A stretch of DNA of 64,000 nucleotides from UBA6522 sp965205045 (GTDB lineage: Bacteria > Pseudomonadota > Gammaproteobacteria > Steroidobacterales > Rariloculaceae). Under the pieces are notes generated by a model. It was not told the DNA's origin, ran no database searches, and was given only the letters and a program-made list of their open reading frames with translations. A program made the position numbers and the translations under genes. How positions within the stretch are numbered: the stretch's first letter is position 1; the number at the start of each line of letters is the position of its first letter. Below, one piece after another: positions 1-9,702 of the stretch. The DNA lies in assembly GCA_965205045.1 (NCBI GenBank), contig OZ242031.1, positions 2,790,001 through 2,854,000 of the forward strand, written 5' to 3'.

Positions 1-501
1 ATTTCACTGCAAAATCTGTCGATGGAAAGCGCGCATCGGGCCGTGAATGAAGGGTTGCGCGCGCGTTTGGAAGGGACGCCCGTGGCCGATGCGCCGCACA
101 CCCGAACCGAACCCGCGCTGCACGAATTGGTAGAGCAAACGGAAGGATTCCCCAGGCACCTGGCCGTGGTGCAAAGATCGGCGCTGGAAAGCATGGATGC
201 TCTGGGCAGATGCGATTGGGACAGGGCCATCGAGGCCAACGACCGTCTGCGCAGGCAATACTATGCGCAGCGCCTGGGCAGCATTGCCCATGGGACGTGG
301 CTGGCGAGAGTAGCCCGAGCCGTTGGAGACGCGGGAAAGCCGGGGATTGGGCAACCGGCGCTGATGCCCCTTCTCGGCAACTCCACCGAACGGCTCGACG
401 CCGCGTTGCGCATGGGGTTGGTGCGTGCAACGGATTTGGGCCTGTACGTGGCGGGCATTCCCTCATTGGCCGCCTACATCGCGGATCAGGACCCTGGGTA
501 G
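1..501 (+). CDS. C-terminal part of an AAA-type ATPase-like protein (5' end outside window)
   Basis: The reading frame is open from the first base and stops at 499-501, so only about 166 C-terminal residues are seen. The segment around residues 47-53 (TEGFPRHL) resembles the sensor region of AAA/ORC-type ATPases, where a winged-helix tail follows. The last 70 residues look like such a helical tail. No Walker motif is visible because the N-terminus lies outside the window. It abuts a degraded comEC 3' fragment, so it may itself be cargo inserted into comEC. Function is not assigned; the ATPase call is inference from one short motif. Confidence 0.4.
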   Translation: MSLQNLSMESAHRAVNEGLRARLEGTPVADAPHTRTEPALHELVEQTEGFPRHLAVVQRSALESMDALGRCDWDRAIEANDRLRRQYYAQRLGSIAHGTWLARVARAVGDAGKPGIGQPALMPLLGNSTERLDAALRMGLVRATDLGLYVAGIPSLAAYIADQDPG

Positions 502-589
502 CCCGTTGGCATGGTGTCCCGAGACTCCAGCAAGGAGGACGAGGGTACAACGACGCGATCGGAACCCGAATGTCATCCCGGACGAGGAT

Positions 590-1185
590 TGTCGATGCGC
601 CGCCTGCTGCGCCGACAACGATCATATCGGGGGCGTGCCCGCGGTGCTGGAAGCGTTTCCCGATGCTGAAGTGCTCATGGGGCCGGATGTTGAACTGCCG
701 GGAGGGGAACTCTGCCGGACCGGGCAGGCCTGGACGTGGGATGGGGTGCATTTCGGGTCCTGCATCCCTATCCGGCGTTTCACCGCCGGGGCAACGACAG
801 TTCGTGCGTCCTCAAAATAGTCACTCTGGCCGGCAGCCTGCTGTTGACGGGCGATGTGGAGGCAGCAGGGGAACGGGCGCTCATGGCCGATGCAGCCACG
901 CTGTCCAGCGATGTGGTCGTCGTACCCCATCACGGCAGCGCGACATCGTCTTCGTCTGCACTCGTCGGCGCCACCGGAGCCCGATACGCGATCGTCTCTG
1001 CCGGCCACCTGAATCACTGGGGGTTCCCGAAACCGCAGGTCATCGAGCGATGGCAGCGCGCGGGGGCTGCGATGATGTCCACCGGAGACTACGGCGCCAT
1101 CAGCGTGACGCTTGAGCCCGGCGCACCGGTGAAGGTGCAGGGGCTACGCGAACGGCAGCGCCGATATTGGAACGCCGGTGATTAG
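590..1185 (+). pseudogene. comEC: comEC 3' fragment (metallo-beta-lactamase domain), frameshifted
   Basis: ComEC is the inner-membrane DNA uptake channel of natural competence and ends in a metallo-beta-lactamase-like domain. Only that domain is present. It enters at about 590 with the typical DNDHIGG motif, loses frame by one base near 740 (VHF in one frame, RVLHP in the next), and continues with NDSSCVL, LLTGDVE, PHHGS and the terminal RRYWNAGD before the stop at 1183-1185. The 5' two thirds, with the channel helices, is absent and an unrelated ATPase tail lies directly upstream. In related bacteria comEC stands just before msbA, which here starts 32 kb downstream. This is a disrupted remnant and not a working gene. 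Confidence 0.85.
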
Positions 1186-1191
1186 CCTTTG
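1155..1191 (+). repeat. comEC 3'-end repeat, copy 1 (left)
   Basis: These 37 bp span the last codons of comEC (QRRYWNAGD) and six bases past the stop. They match 32054-32090 at 33 of 37 positions. Related but more diverged comEC ends occur at 28458-28550 and 33283-33327. Confidence 0.8.
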
Positions 1192-1462
1192 CCGGTGTGT
1201 TCGTGATCGTGGTAACCACTACTATGTCCTTTGGGTACATACCTCGCTCCAAAAACACTATAGAATTCCATATCCTTCATCGGAAAATTAGCTGATGGAG
1301 CCCGAGAAAGAGGTGTTTACGCCAGACGAATCGACACGTTCGCTAAACGTCTCGAACAGGCTTTCGTTTCGTCATCCGAGGGACGGGGGAACACGGCACC
1401 GCGAAGTCGCTTCGAATGTGACCGTTGCACCGTCGCAAATCGCTGAGGTCACTCACGACGAT
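1192..1462. other. Intergenic leader of the ssp locus, visibly AT-richer at its start
   Basis: No gene is seen between the comEC stop and the chosen sspA start. The stretch contains an AT-rich patch near 1240-1290 (with CACTATAGAATT near 1256) that could hold the ssp promoter, but no convincing -35/-10 pair with normal spacing was found. It also contains the left 47-bp direct repeat at 1310-1356. An in-frame ATG at 1295 exists, but the family's conserved N-terminus begins at 1463. Confidence 0.5.
1310..1356 (+). repeat. 47-bp direct repeat, left copy
   Basis: It matches 32091-32137 at 45 of 47 positions, same orientation, 30.8 kb apart. The right copy directly continues the comEC-end repeat 32054-32090, while here the two halves are separated by 118 bp. 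It is a candidate boundary repeat of the defence island. Confidence 0.85.
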
Positions 1463-2632
1463 ATGAGTGTGGTGAAGGGCGTCTACCTCGACTATAACGG
1501 ATCGGCGCCAATCGATCCGCGCGCCGCGGAAGTCATGGTGGCGGCTCTCACGGACGGCACTGGAAACGCCTCATCAGCACATCGATTCGGCTTGCGGCAG
1601 GCCGCCACCGTCGATGCTGCACGGGAAGAGGTTGCTGCCCTTGTCGGAGGCCGTCCCTCAAATGTGCTATTCACGGCAAGCGCTACCGAAGCCAACAACC
1701 TGGCTCTTCGCGGGGCGGTCGAAGGCGCACCGGCTAGCCGCTCCAGGATTGTGATTTCAGCAGTTGAGCACGCCTCGGTTCGTCAGACCGCCCGGTGGAT
1801 TGATGAGCGAGGACTGGCGAAACTGGACATCTTGCCCGTAAATGAAGGGGGCTTTGTCGATTTGCAGGCGCTAGAGTCAATCATCGACACTGATGTATTG
1901 CTGGTATCGGTAATGGCGGCGAACAGTGAAACAGGCGTATTGAACGCGGTTGCGGAAGTATCCGAGCGGGTGCACTCGGTCGGCGCGTTGTTCCACTGTG
2001 ACGCCACGCAGTCAGTGGGTCGACTACCCTTCGACCTCGAAAAAGTTGGCGCCGATTTCGTTTCGATGAGCAGCCACAAGATCCACGGCCCGACAGGCGT
2101 TGGCGCTCTTGTCGGAACTCGGCGCAGCCTGCGGTGTTTGCGGCCCGTAATCCACGGTGGTGGACATGAACGGGGGTTACGGTCCGGTTCGTTGAATGTC
2201 GCTGGCATAGCCGGGTTCGGAGCTGCGGCGAGCATTGCTACTGAAGAACGAACGACCGAGTCGACAAGGGTCGGAAAACTCCGTGACAAACTGACCGCCG
2301 GGTTAAAATCAGCGCTTCCCGGGGTCTACGAGATCGGAGACGTTTCACGGCGTCTCCCGAATACCGCCAACATCCGTTTTGAAGGCGCCGACGCTGAGGC
2401 AGTCATTACCAACATGGATCCAGTCGCAGTATCGACTGGCAGCGCGTGCGGTTCCGGCGCGATCGAGCCGTCCGAAGTGTTGCTGGCCATGGGTATCCCC
2501 CGGGATGCCGCTTTCGAATCGGTCAGATTCAGTTTGGGACGCCTTACTACCAAGGAGGAGATTGACTTCGCTATTGATAAGGCCGTTACAGCCGTTGAGT
2601 ACGTTCGGGCGATGAGCGCGGACGATTTCTAG
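1463..2632 (+). CDS. sspA: Cysteine desulfurase of a DNA phosphorothioation locus (SspA-like)
   Basis: A PLP enzyme of the NifS/IscS fold, 389 aa. It takes sulfur from cysteine and hands it on, in this context for replacing a phosphate oxygen in the DNA backbone. The PLP lysine is K206 in SSHKIHGP and the catalytic cysteine is C329 in GSACGSG; the HCDATQS motif is also present. The start at 1463 is chosen because the family N-terminus (VYLDYNGSAPIDP) follows at once; an upstream in-frame ATG at 1295 would add 56 non-conserved residues. The stop abuts the next ATG with no gap, so it is the first gene of a tight sspABCD operon. A general IscS is the alternative, but the neighbours argue for SspA. 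Confidence 0.85.
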   Translation: MSVVKGVYLDYNGSAPIDPRAAEVMVAALTDGTGNASSAHRFGLRQAATVDAAREEVAALVGGRPSNVLFTASATEANNLALRGAVEGAPASRSRIVISAVEHASVRQTARWIDERGLAKLDILPVNEGGFVDLQALESIIDTDVLLVSVMAANSETGVLNAVAEVSERVHSVGALFHCDATQSVGRLPFDLEKVGADFVSMSSHKIHGPTGVGALVGTRRSLRCLRPVIHGGGHERGLRSGSLNVAGIAGFGAAASIATEERTTESTRVGKLRDKLTAGLKSALPGVYEIGDVSRRLPNTANIRFEGADAEAVITNMDPVAVSTGSACGSGAIEPSEVLLAMGIPRDAAFESVRFSLGRLTTKEEIDFAIDKAVTAVEYVRAMSADDF

Positions 2633-3628
2633 ATGCGCTTGATCGACGCAGCCAAGCCAATGTTCGCTCGGCACGAGACGTTCCATCCACGCTATGGATG
2701 GTTCAGGAAGGCCTATGCATGCGTGACCGAGAATCCGCGCGCATTCGTCCAGGACGACGCGCCGGTACGGATCGGCGTCGGAAAGAACATGGTCAGAGCG
2801 ATTCGCTTCTGGGGATTGGCAGCCAAGTTGATCGAGGAAGACCCTCGATCCTCCAATCGACGAACGTCCGACCTGATTCCAACGCCCCTGGGCGATGCTC
2901 TGTTTGGCGACACCGGATGGGACCAGTACATGGAAGATCCGGGAACGCTGTGGCTGCTCCACTGGTTGCTACTGGCGCCACCCTGCAGACTGCCGGTGTG
3001 GTGGTTTGCGTTCAACGAGTTTCACCCCATCGAGTTTACTGATGACGACCTCGAAGCGGCCACAAATGCCCAACTCGATGCCGTCCCCGAATGGGCCACG
3101 CCACATCCGTCATCAATCAAGAAGGATGTCAGCGCCCTGCTTCGTACCTATGCGCCAGCCGAAAAATCAAGGCGCATGCGAATCGACGACGTCCTGGACT
3201 GTCCGCTTCGCGAACTGCGCTTGATTGGCCGATCAGTCGCGACAAGTCGATATCGATTTTCACTGGGAGCCAAGCCCGCGCTCCCTTCGGCGATATTGGC
3301 GTATTGCGCTCTGGACTACGTTGCCCGCGCCAACATTCGAGGAACCACGGTGACGCTCGGTCGCCTTACGCATGAGCTTGGTGCGCCCGGCAAGGCATTC
3401 AAACTTACGGAAGGCGAGTTGCAAAACTCTCTCGAACCGACCATCGACAAGGCGGAGGCACTCAGGCTTACCTCCACGACGGGAGCCATCCAGCTCTCAT
3501 GGTCGAAGGAACCGATTGATATTGCCAACCGAATTCTCGATGACTACTACGGAGTCTCGTTAGGCGGCGTTCCCGCTAGTAATGAACGTCATCGACAGTT
3601 CGCCCCCACATCGGTCGGGATTCAGTAA
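2633..3628 (+). CDS. sspB: DUF4007-type protein, SspB-like component of phosphorothioation
   Basis: 331 aa. The sequence looks like the DUF4007 family: an N-terminal MFARHETFHPRYGWFRKAY segment, then the IGVGKNMVRAIRFWGLAA helix-turn motif typical of the family, then an all-helical remainder. In SspABCD systems SspB is reported to nick DNA and is needed for single-strand phosphorothioation. The assignment rests on the family look and on position between the desulfurase and the large ATPase. The start codon immediately follows the sspA stop and the stop overlaps the sspC start by one base (TAATG), so translation is probably coupled. Confidence 0.75.
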   Translation: MRLIDAAKPMFARHETFHPRYGWFRKAYACVTENPRAFVQDDAPVRIGVGKNMVRAIRFWGLAAKLIEEDPRSSNRRTSDLIPTPLGDALFGDTGWDQYMEDPGTLWLLHWLLLAPPCRLPVWWFAFNEFHPIEFTDDDLEAATNAQLDAVPEWATPHPSSIKKDVSALLRTYAPAEKSRRMRIDDVLDCPLRELRLIGRSVATSRYRFSLGAKPALPSAILAYCALDYVARANIRGTTVTLGRLTHELGAPGKAFKLTEGELQNSLEPTIDKAEALRLTSTTGAIQLSWSKEPIDIANRILDDYYGVSLGGVPASNERHRQFAPTSVGIQ

Positions 3629-6600
3629 TGGCGCTCCTCGCGGAACATATCTCCGTCCATGGGCGTTTCGTTCGCTCGGCAAACGTCGAACGCGACGCCG
3701 ACCGCACTGAACCGCTGGATGGCTATATCGTTACCGCGTGTGCTCTCGATGTCGTGGAGCGCATTGCCAGGACCGCGACCGCGGGTCAAGCAGGAGGCGC
3801 ATGGTCGTTGACGGGACCATACGGCTCAGGCAAGTCGTCGCTTGCGTTGTTGCTTGATGCCGCTCTTGGCCCGGCGACTACTACGCGGGAACTTGCCTGC
3901 AGGCTGGTCGATGAGGCTTCGCCAAAGGCGGGGGAGTTGGTTCGTCGGACTCATAGGCAGTTCGGCACACAGAAGTCGGGATTCCATCGAGGCGTGGTGA
4001 CTGCCAACCGTGAACCGCTGGGATACACTTTGCTCAGGGCGCTTCACGCAGCAGTTCTGCGCCGCTACGGTGGACTGCCTTCCACCAAGGAATTTCGGGC
4101 GGCCAACGCGCTCAAGGGCGCGCTGGAAGACATATCGACGAATGATCGGCGCCGGACGGGACCTTTTCCGACCGCGACAGTCGAGATCGCCGAGTGCTTG
4201 GCGGAAGACGCGCCGCTTTTGTTGATAATTGACGAGTTCGGCAAGAATCTGGAAGCGATTCAAGACAGCAGCGAAGCAGATCCCTACCTGTTGCAGCAAC
4301 TGGCAGAGGCGGGACAAGGCGCGGGTTTGCCTATTTTCGTCCTTACATTGCAGCACCTGTCATTGGATGATTATCTGGCCAACGCCGGCAGTACGCGACG
4401 CAAGGAGTGGGCCAAAGTTCAAGGCCGCTTCGAAGATATTGCCTATGTAGAGTCGGCAAGCCAGATGCGAGCCTTAATTGGCACTGTCTTCCAGGTCAAT
4501 GACGACGGGCTTCGAGATAGGATCGCTAACTGGGCCGAACACCATGCGAAGGCAATGCGGTCGCTCGGGATCGCCGATCTCGTCGACCAGGACGTCGTGG
4601 CTTCGTGTTACCCGCTGCATCCATTGACCGCGATGATATTGCCCGAGATTTGCAGCCGATACGGGCAGCACGAGCGCACGCTATTCTCGTTCTTGGCCAG
4701 CGCGGATCCAGCGAGCGCGGCGTCGTTTCTCGCAACTTCTGAGATTTCGAGCCACGGACCGCTTCCCTCATTAGGTCTTGAAGACGTGTACGATTATTTC
4801 GTTACCCATGGTTCTCCAACGGCGACTTCGGTGGCTTGGTCGAGCCGATGGACTGAAATCGCCACTCGACTTCGCGATATTCACGGCCTTTCGGCGTCGC
4901 AGGCTCGAATGGCGAAGGCAATAGCCCTACTCAATCTAGTGTCCACGGCTGGAGCGATTCGCGCATCGTCGGGTGTGCTCGCTCTTGTCGATGGCAGGTC
5001 GGACGAGCGATTGGACGATCTGGAGTCAGCCGGAATAGTCATCTACAGAGATTTCGCCGACGAGTACAGAATCTGGCAAGGAACCGATGTCGATATCCGT
5101 CGCCTTTACGAAATCGCGCACGAGCGAGTGCAGCAGCAATCTCTCGCCGAGGTTCTTGCTTCTGTAGACGATCCTTTGCCCGTAGTGGCTGCGCGACATA
5201 GCGCCAAACACCATGTGCTTCGGGTGTTTTCCAGACGCTATGTCGGCAGTGGCGAACACATCGAACCGATGGACACTTTCTCTGAATACGATGGCGAGGT
5301 ATTGCTTGTCGTCAGTTCGCACCAGAAAGTACCGAGCTTGCCTGAATCGGCGGCGACCGCAAAACCAGTCGTAGCTGCTATTCCGAGCAGTTTGGCGACG
5401 CTTGACAACGTCGCCAGGGAAGTAGCGGCCGTCACAGCAGTGCTGAAGGATCCGGCTGTTGACAATGACTGGGTGGCTCGCCGCGAGCTGGGCGAGCGGA
5501 TAGCGGAGATGCGGGGCGCGCTGGAGCATGCCATTACAAGAACATTCAGTGGCGATGCCTGCCGATGGGTTCTGCTCAATCCCTCCGGTGAACGAGAGTT
5601 GCCCGCTGGACGGGGCACAGTTCCGTTATCGGCTGCGGCTGATACTGCCTACTGGTCCACGCCAACGGTCCGCAACGAAATGCTCAACCGGACCCATCTA
5701 ACGTCCCAAGGCGCCAAGGCGCGTCGTCTCCTTCTCAATGCCATGATCGAACACGGCGCTACTTCGGGCCTTCGCCTTGAAGGTCATGGACCGGAAGTGG
5801 CGATGTACCGAGCATTCCTGGAACGAACCGGGCTTCACGGGCACGATGCCCGCAACGGCGCAATGATATTCCGTAAGCCCACCGACCCGTCGTTGCAGGA
5901 AGCCTGGAAAGTCATTGAAGACATATTCGCAGGCGCTAAAGACCGTCGCATCAACCTCCGCGATACTTATGCCACGCTGCTCTTGCCGCCAATAGGCATG
6001 AAGCTCTCGGTCATTCCGGTGTTCCTGACGGCCGCGTTGCTAGCTTCCAGCGACGAAGTTGCCATCTATGAGCACGGTACCTTCAAACCACTGCTCACCT
6101 CCGAATTATCGGACCGGATGGTGCGTAATCCCGATCACTTCGACGTCAAGCACTTTGCCAACACCACTGGCGCCCGAAGGCAGGTCATCAGTGCACTCGC
6201 TGATCGCCTGGGTGTGCGGCCAAGCTTTCGAAAGCATCGGGTCGCCAATGTTCTGGCTATCGTTGGCCATTTGGTTTCCCAGGCAAGGAAGCTGGACAAG
6301 TACACTCTGCGGACCCGAAATCTTACGCCGGCGACCCGAATGGCGCGCGACGCAATCGTGACCGCCATCGAGCCCGATGAACTGCTATTCGATAACCTTC
6401 CTGATGTGTATGAGCTCCCGTCAGTACCCGCGAACGAGGATTCCTACGAGGGGGCTGCCCTCTTTGCGCAACAAGTCGGCGCCACGCTGGATGAACTGGC
6501 GCAATGTCAGAATCAACTTCTCGGGCAGCTGCTCGATTTCCTCCTTGACACGAGTGCAGAGACCACGCGACTGGCGATCAGCGGTCAGGCCGCCGCATTG

Positions 6601-7098
6601 GAGAACGAAGTCATCAACCCTACAGTGCGTTCGTTTGTTCTCACGCTCGCCAAGGATGATCTGGTACCCGACAGGGAGTGGATAAAGGCCGTCGCGACAG
6701 TCGTCGTCAACAAGGCGCCGGCGGAGTGGGCCGACGACGACATTTTGCGGTTTCAGCGTGAGCTTTCACAGCGGATTGCGGCGTTCCAACGCCTTGTTGC
6801 ACTGCATGCCGAGCGTCGGGCCGACGGCGGTGGCCCGTTCAGTGCGCTCCGCGTGGTCATTACTCGCTCAGACGGCAGTGAGCACGTCCGATTGGTGAGC
6901 ATCGACCAGAGTCAACGCCGCCATGCCGACATGGCTTTGGACTCTGCCCTTGAGGAACTAACGGAGCTACTGGGTTCCCCAAATAGTGCTCATAAGGCTT
7001 TGTTGGCTCTCCTTGGTGAGCGCCTCCTGCCCGAACAGGGCACAATTGAGGACGCGGCGGTTCTCGGCATATCGTATGAAGGGGTCAAGCATGGCTGA
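3628..7098 (+). CDS. sspC: Large P-loop ATPase, SspC-like
   Basis: 1156 aa. Walker A is GPYGSGKS at residues 63-70 and Walker B is LLLIIDEFGKN with D202-E203. The long C-terminal part is mostly helical and without a motif I recognise. SspC supplies the ATPase activity of the single-strand phosphorothioation complex. Size, motifs and position as third gene all agree. It overlaps sspB by one base and sspD by eight (7091-7098). No frameshift is visible over 3.5 kb, so the gene appears intact although its partner sspD is broken. Confidence 0.75.
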   Translation: MALLAEHISVHGRFVRSANVERDADRTEPLDGYIVTACALDVVERIARTATAGQAGGAWSLTGPYGSGKSSLALLLDAALGPATTTRELACRLVDEASPKAGELVRRTHRQFGTQKSGFHRGVVTANREPLGYTLLRALHAAVLRRYGGLPSTKEFRAANALKGALEDISTNDRRRTGPFPTATVEIAECLAEDAPLLLIIDEFGKNLEAIQDSSEADPYLLQQLAEAGQGAGLPIFVLTLQHLSLDDYLANAGSTRRKEWAKVQGRFEDIAYVESASQMRALIGTVFQVNDDGLRDRIANWAEHHAKAMRSLGIADLVDQDVVASCYPLHPLTAMILPEICSRYGQHERTLFSFLASADPASAASFLATSEISSHGPLPSLGLEDVYDYFVTHGSPTATSVAWSSRWTEIATRLRDIHGLSASQARMAKAIALLNLVSTAGAIRASSGVLALVDGRSDERLDDLESAGIVIYRDFADEYRIWQGTDVDIRRLYEIAHERVQQQSLAEVLASVDDPLPVVAARHSAKHHVLRVFSRRYVGSGEHIEPMDTFSEYDGEVLLVVSSHQKVPSLPESAATAKPVVAAIPSSLATLDNVAREVAAVTAVLKDPAVDNDWVARRELGERIAEMRGALEHAITRTFSGDACRWVLLNPSGERELPAGRGTVPLSAAADTAYWSTPTVRNEMLNRTHLTSQGAKARRLLLNAMIEHGATSGLRLEGHGPEVAMYRAFLERTGLHGHDARNGAMIFRKPTDPSLQEAWKVIEDIFAGAKDRRINLRDTYATLLLPPIGMKLSVIPVFLTAALLASSDEVAIYEHGTFKPLLTSELSDRMVRNPDHFDVKHFANTTGARRQVISALADRLGVRPSFRKHRVANVLAIVGHLVSQARKLDKYTLRTRNLTPATRMARDAIVTAIEPDELLFDNLPDVYELPSVPANEDSYEGAALFAQQVGATLDELAQCQNQLLGQLLDFLLDTSAETTRLAISGQAAALENEVINPTVRSFVLTLAKDDLVPDREWIKAVATVVVNKAPAEWADDDILRFQRELSQRIAAFQRLVALHAERRADGGGPFSALRVVITRSDGSEHVRLVSIDQSQRRHADMALDSALEELTELLGSPNSAHKALLALLGERLLPEQGTIEDAAVLGISYEGVKHG

Positions 7099-7702
7099 AG
7101 TCATTCGGCATATCTGCGGCATCTCGGGAGGCAAGGACTCCAGCGCCCTTGCCGTTTACCTTCAGGACAAAGTGCCCGATATGGAGTACTTCTTCTGCGA
7201 CACTGGAGCTGAGCTCCCGGAAACTTACGAGTACCTTACCCGTCTCGAGGTGATTCTCGGCAAGCCAATTGCCCGCCTCAACGCCAAGCGCGGTTTCGAC
7301 CACTGGTTCGAGATGTTTCGTGGGACGTTGCCGTCTCCACAGATGCGATGGTGCACCAAAAACATGAAAATCAAGCCGATTGAGGAATGGATCGGCGATG
7401 CACCGGCATTCTCGTATGTCGCGATCCGTGCCGATGAGTCGAATCGCAAGGGATATATCTCCACCAAATCCAACATCCAGACTCGTTTTCCCTTCATCGA
7501 CGATGGAATCGACCGTGATGGGGTGATGCGGATTCTTGAGGACGCCGGCATCGGCGTTCCAGCGTATTACGAATGGAGAACGCGATCAGGTTGCTACTTC
7601 TGCTTCTATCAACGCAAAGCGGAGTGGATCGGCCTTGCTGATCGACATCCGGAGCTTTTTGATCGAGCCGTTGCCATCGAGCAGAAGGTGTTGCGTGAGT
7701 AA
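7091..7702 (+). pseudogene. sspD: sspD 5' part, cut by IS66 (ATP pyrophosphatase / PAPS reductase family)
   Basis: SspD (DndC-like) activates DNA for sulfur insertion. The PP-loop is clear: SGGKDS at residues 12-17, with the PAPS-reductase-type RWCTKN and the cysteine-rich SGCYFCFYQRK further on, possibly an Fe-S site. An IS66 copy enters after base 7698; the current frame ends at a stop inside the element after 203 aa. Removing the element and one copy of the duplication TTGCGTGA rejoins the frame to 10089-10329, giving 282 aa. The start at 7091 overlaps the sspC stop by 8 bases. The catalytic core is largely upstream of the break, but about 80 C-terminal residues are lost, so activity is doubtful. 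Confidence 0.85.
7691..7698. repeat. Target duplication of IS66 copy 1, left (TTGCGTGA)
   Basis: Exact 8-bp direct repeat of 10081-10088, the size IS66 elements make on insertion. Confidence 0.95.
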
Positions 7703-7736
7703 GCGGGCAAACTGGACCGTTCTGGACTTTCGCGGC

Positions 7737-9299
7737 CTAGTGAAGTGGGGGATCGCGGGCGCGGTCCAGGTCGGACCGTAGCGGATTGTCGGCGAAAAGC
7801 GTCTTCCACACCCTTGGGGTCAGTTCGACGGCGCGCTTGGCCGGATGCCGGTCGATCCGCTGCAACACGTCGACCAGGTAGATGTAGGGGTTCACGCCCT
7901 GCAGCTGGCAGGTCGCGAGCAAGCTCTGGATCGCCCCGACGCGGCGCGCGCCCAGTTCCGTCCAGGCGAACAGCCAGTTGCGCCGGCCCATCGGGATCGG
8001 GCGCAGGCCCCGCTCAAGGTGGTTCGTGTCGATGGCGACCCCGGGGTCCTCCAGAAACACCCGCAGCCCGGCCTCGCGTTCCGCCGCGTAGGCCAGCGCC
8101 TGACCGAACGGGTGGCTCGGCAGCAGGTCCACCCGCTGGCGTTGTTGTTTGCACCAGTCGAAAAACGCGTCCACCGCCGCGGCGCTGCGCTCGCGCCGCC
8201 AGGCCAGCTTCGCCGGGCCGTCGAGCTTCTTCTTGCGTATCTTCTTCTCGTGCCGGTACAGCGCGCCGATGAGCGACAACGCCGCGGCCACGCCCTCGGG
8301 ATCGCTCTGCTTGGCATCCACGAAATTACGCCGGCAATGACTCCAGCACTGCGCATGCGCGAGGCCGCGGCGCTTCGCGAACGCCTCGTACGCACCGTAC
8401 CCGTCGCTCAACAGTGTGCCCGAGAAATCCCCGAGGAACCTCTCCACGTGCTTGTGCGCGCGGCTCGGCGCGTAGTGAAACACCAACTCGTCGTCCTGCC
8501 CGTACACCGGCCAGAAGTACGCCGCGCGCATCTTGCCCGGCCCGCTGCGCCCGGCCTTGATCGAGGTCTCGTCCATGGCCACGACCGCGCCGCTCAAAAT
8601 GTGCGCGGATTGCGCCGAGACCAGCGGCCCCAACAGGTCGATGGCCCGTCCGGCCCAGTTCGTCAGACTGCGCCGGCTCACCGCGATCCCGCTGTCGGCC
8701 AGGCGCCGGTGCTGGCGGTACAGCGGCAGGTGATATCGAAACTTGTCCACCAGCAGCCCGGCCAGGAAGCTCACGTCCACCGCCGCGCGCCCCAGCACGT
8801 TCGGCGGCGCCGCCGGCGTCAACACCTGCCCGGTGTCCCGGCGCTTGACGACCTGGCGCACGTACCTCAGCACCTTGTAGCTGCCCGGCTCCTGGGCCAG
8901 CCGGTGCGTGACCTTCTCCCCCACGAACTCCCGCTCGGACTCCGGAATCGCCTCGATGGCGGGGTCCGTCACATGGATCGTCTCCACCGGCACCGTCTCG
9001 TCGAACCGCAACCCGTGCTCGTTGACCGCCCCGTCGCGGCGCTTCTTCCGGCGCCGGTAGCGGATCTCTTGCGTGGGCGCCTCCCCGGCCGGTGTCGCCT
9101 CGATGCCCAGCGCCGCGAACAGGCTCGCCTGCTCCGCCTCGTCGAACTCGAGCCGCTTCTCGGACTTCGGCCCGAACAACTGGCGCTGGAACCACTCCAG
9201 TTGACGCTTGACCGAGGCCAGTTGGCCGGTGAGGTCGGCGACGGTCGCGTTCAATCGCGCGTTCTCTTGTTGAAGAACCTCGATCCGGGCGTGGGACAA
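7737..9299 (-). CDS. tnpC: IS66 transposase TnpC, copy 1
   Basis: 520 aa DDE transposase. An N-terminal coiled coil (residues 1-35, a leucine-zipper-like start) is followed by the IS66 zinc-finger-like region. The catalytic core shows MDETSIKAGR, SDGYGAYE and NHLERGLRPI, which supply the D, D and E residues. The start codon is TTG at 9299; no better ATG lies nearby. It works with TnpA and TnpB of the same element. Confidence 0.95.
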   Translation of the reverse strand: MSHARIEVLQQENARLNATVADLTGQLASVKRQLEWFQRQLFGPKSEKRLEFDEAEQASLFAALGIEATPAGEAPTQEIRYRRRKKRRDGAVNEHGLRFDETVPVETIHVTDPAIEAIPESEREFVGEKVTHRLAQEPGSYKVLRYVRQVVKRRDTGQVLTPAAPPNVLGRAAVDVSFLAGLLVDKFRYHLPLYRQHRRLADSGIAVSRRSLTNWAGRAIDLLGPLVSAQSAHILSGAVVAMDETSIKAGRSGPGKMRAAYFWPVYGQDDELVFHYAPSRAHKHVERFLGDFSGTLLSDGYGAYEAFAKRRGLAHAQCWSHCRRNFVDAKQSDPEGVAAALSLIGALYRHEKKIRKKKLDGPAKLAWRRERSAAAVDAFFDWCKQQRQRVDLLPSHPFGQALAYAAEREAGLRVFLEDPGVAIDTNHLERGLRPIPMGRRNWLFAWTELGARRVGAIQSLLATCQLQGVNPYIYLVDVLQRIDRHPAKRAVELTPRVWKTLFADNPLRSDLDRARDPPLH

Positions 9300-9351
9300 G
9301 GGGTTCGCACTCGCCGCCGTTGAAGCGCCGATTATACCCGCTCCACGCCCG

Positions 9352-9702
9352 TCACGCCGCCATCCGGTAACGCTTGCGCTGGCGCCGGACCACGATGTCC
9401 GTCCCCTCCAGCAGCGCCAGCAGCGCGGTGCGAGTCAACGCCAGGGACCCGCCGCCCCGTGCGCCCAACGCCGCGAACCGCCCTTGCTCCAGGCGCTTGG
9501 CCCAGATCCAGTACCCGCCGGCATCGAACGCCAGCACCTTCAGCATCGTGCGCCGGCGGTTCACGAACACGTACCACTGCCCGTTCGTGGGATCGCGTCC
9601 CAGCTCGTGGCGCACCAGCGCCGAGAGCCCGTCGAAGGAACGGCGCATGTCGCACGGCGGCGTGTACAGCCAGATGCGGCAATCCCCGCCGAGGTTCAAC
9701 AC
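9352..9702 (-). CDS. tnpB: IS66 accessory protein TnpB, copy 1
   Basis: 116 aa, the usual size of IS66 TnpB, with IWLYTPPCDMRRSFDGL and NGQWYVFVNRRRTMLKVL, both diagnostic. The start is taken as GTG at 9702, overlapping the tnpA stop, which is the normal coupled arrangement in IS66. A longer upstream start is formally open but would overlap tnpA heavily. Confidence 0.9.
   Translation of the reverse strand: MLNLGGDCRIWLYTPPCDMRRSFDGLSALVRHELGRDPTNGQWYVFVNRRRTMLKVLAFDAGGYWIWAKRLEQGRFAALGARGGGSLALTRTALLALLEGTDIVVRRQRKRYRMAA

Noticed and set aside
7845..9323. 492-aa frame opposite to tnpC (also at 30346-31824 and 43729-45207)
   Set aside because: It is the antisense shadow of a well-recognised transposase gene and has Arg/His/Pro-biased composition.
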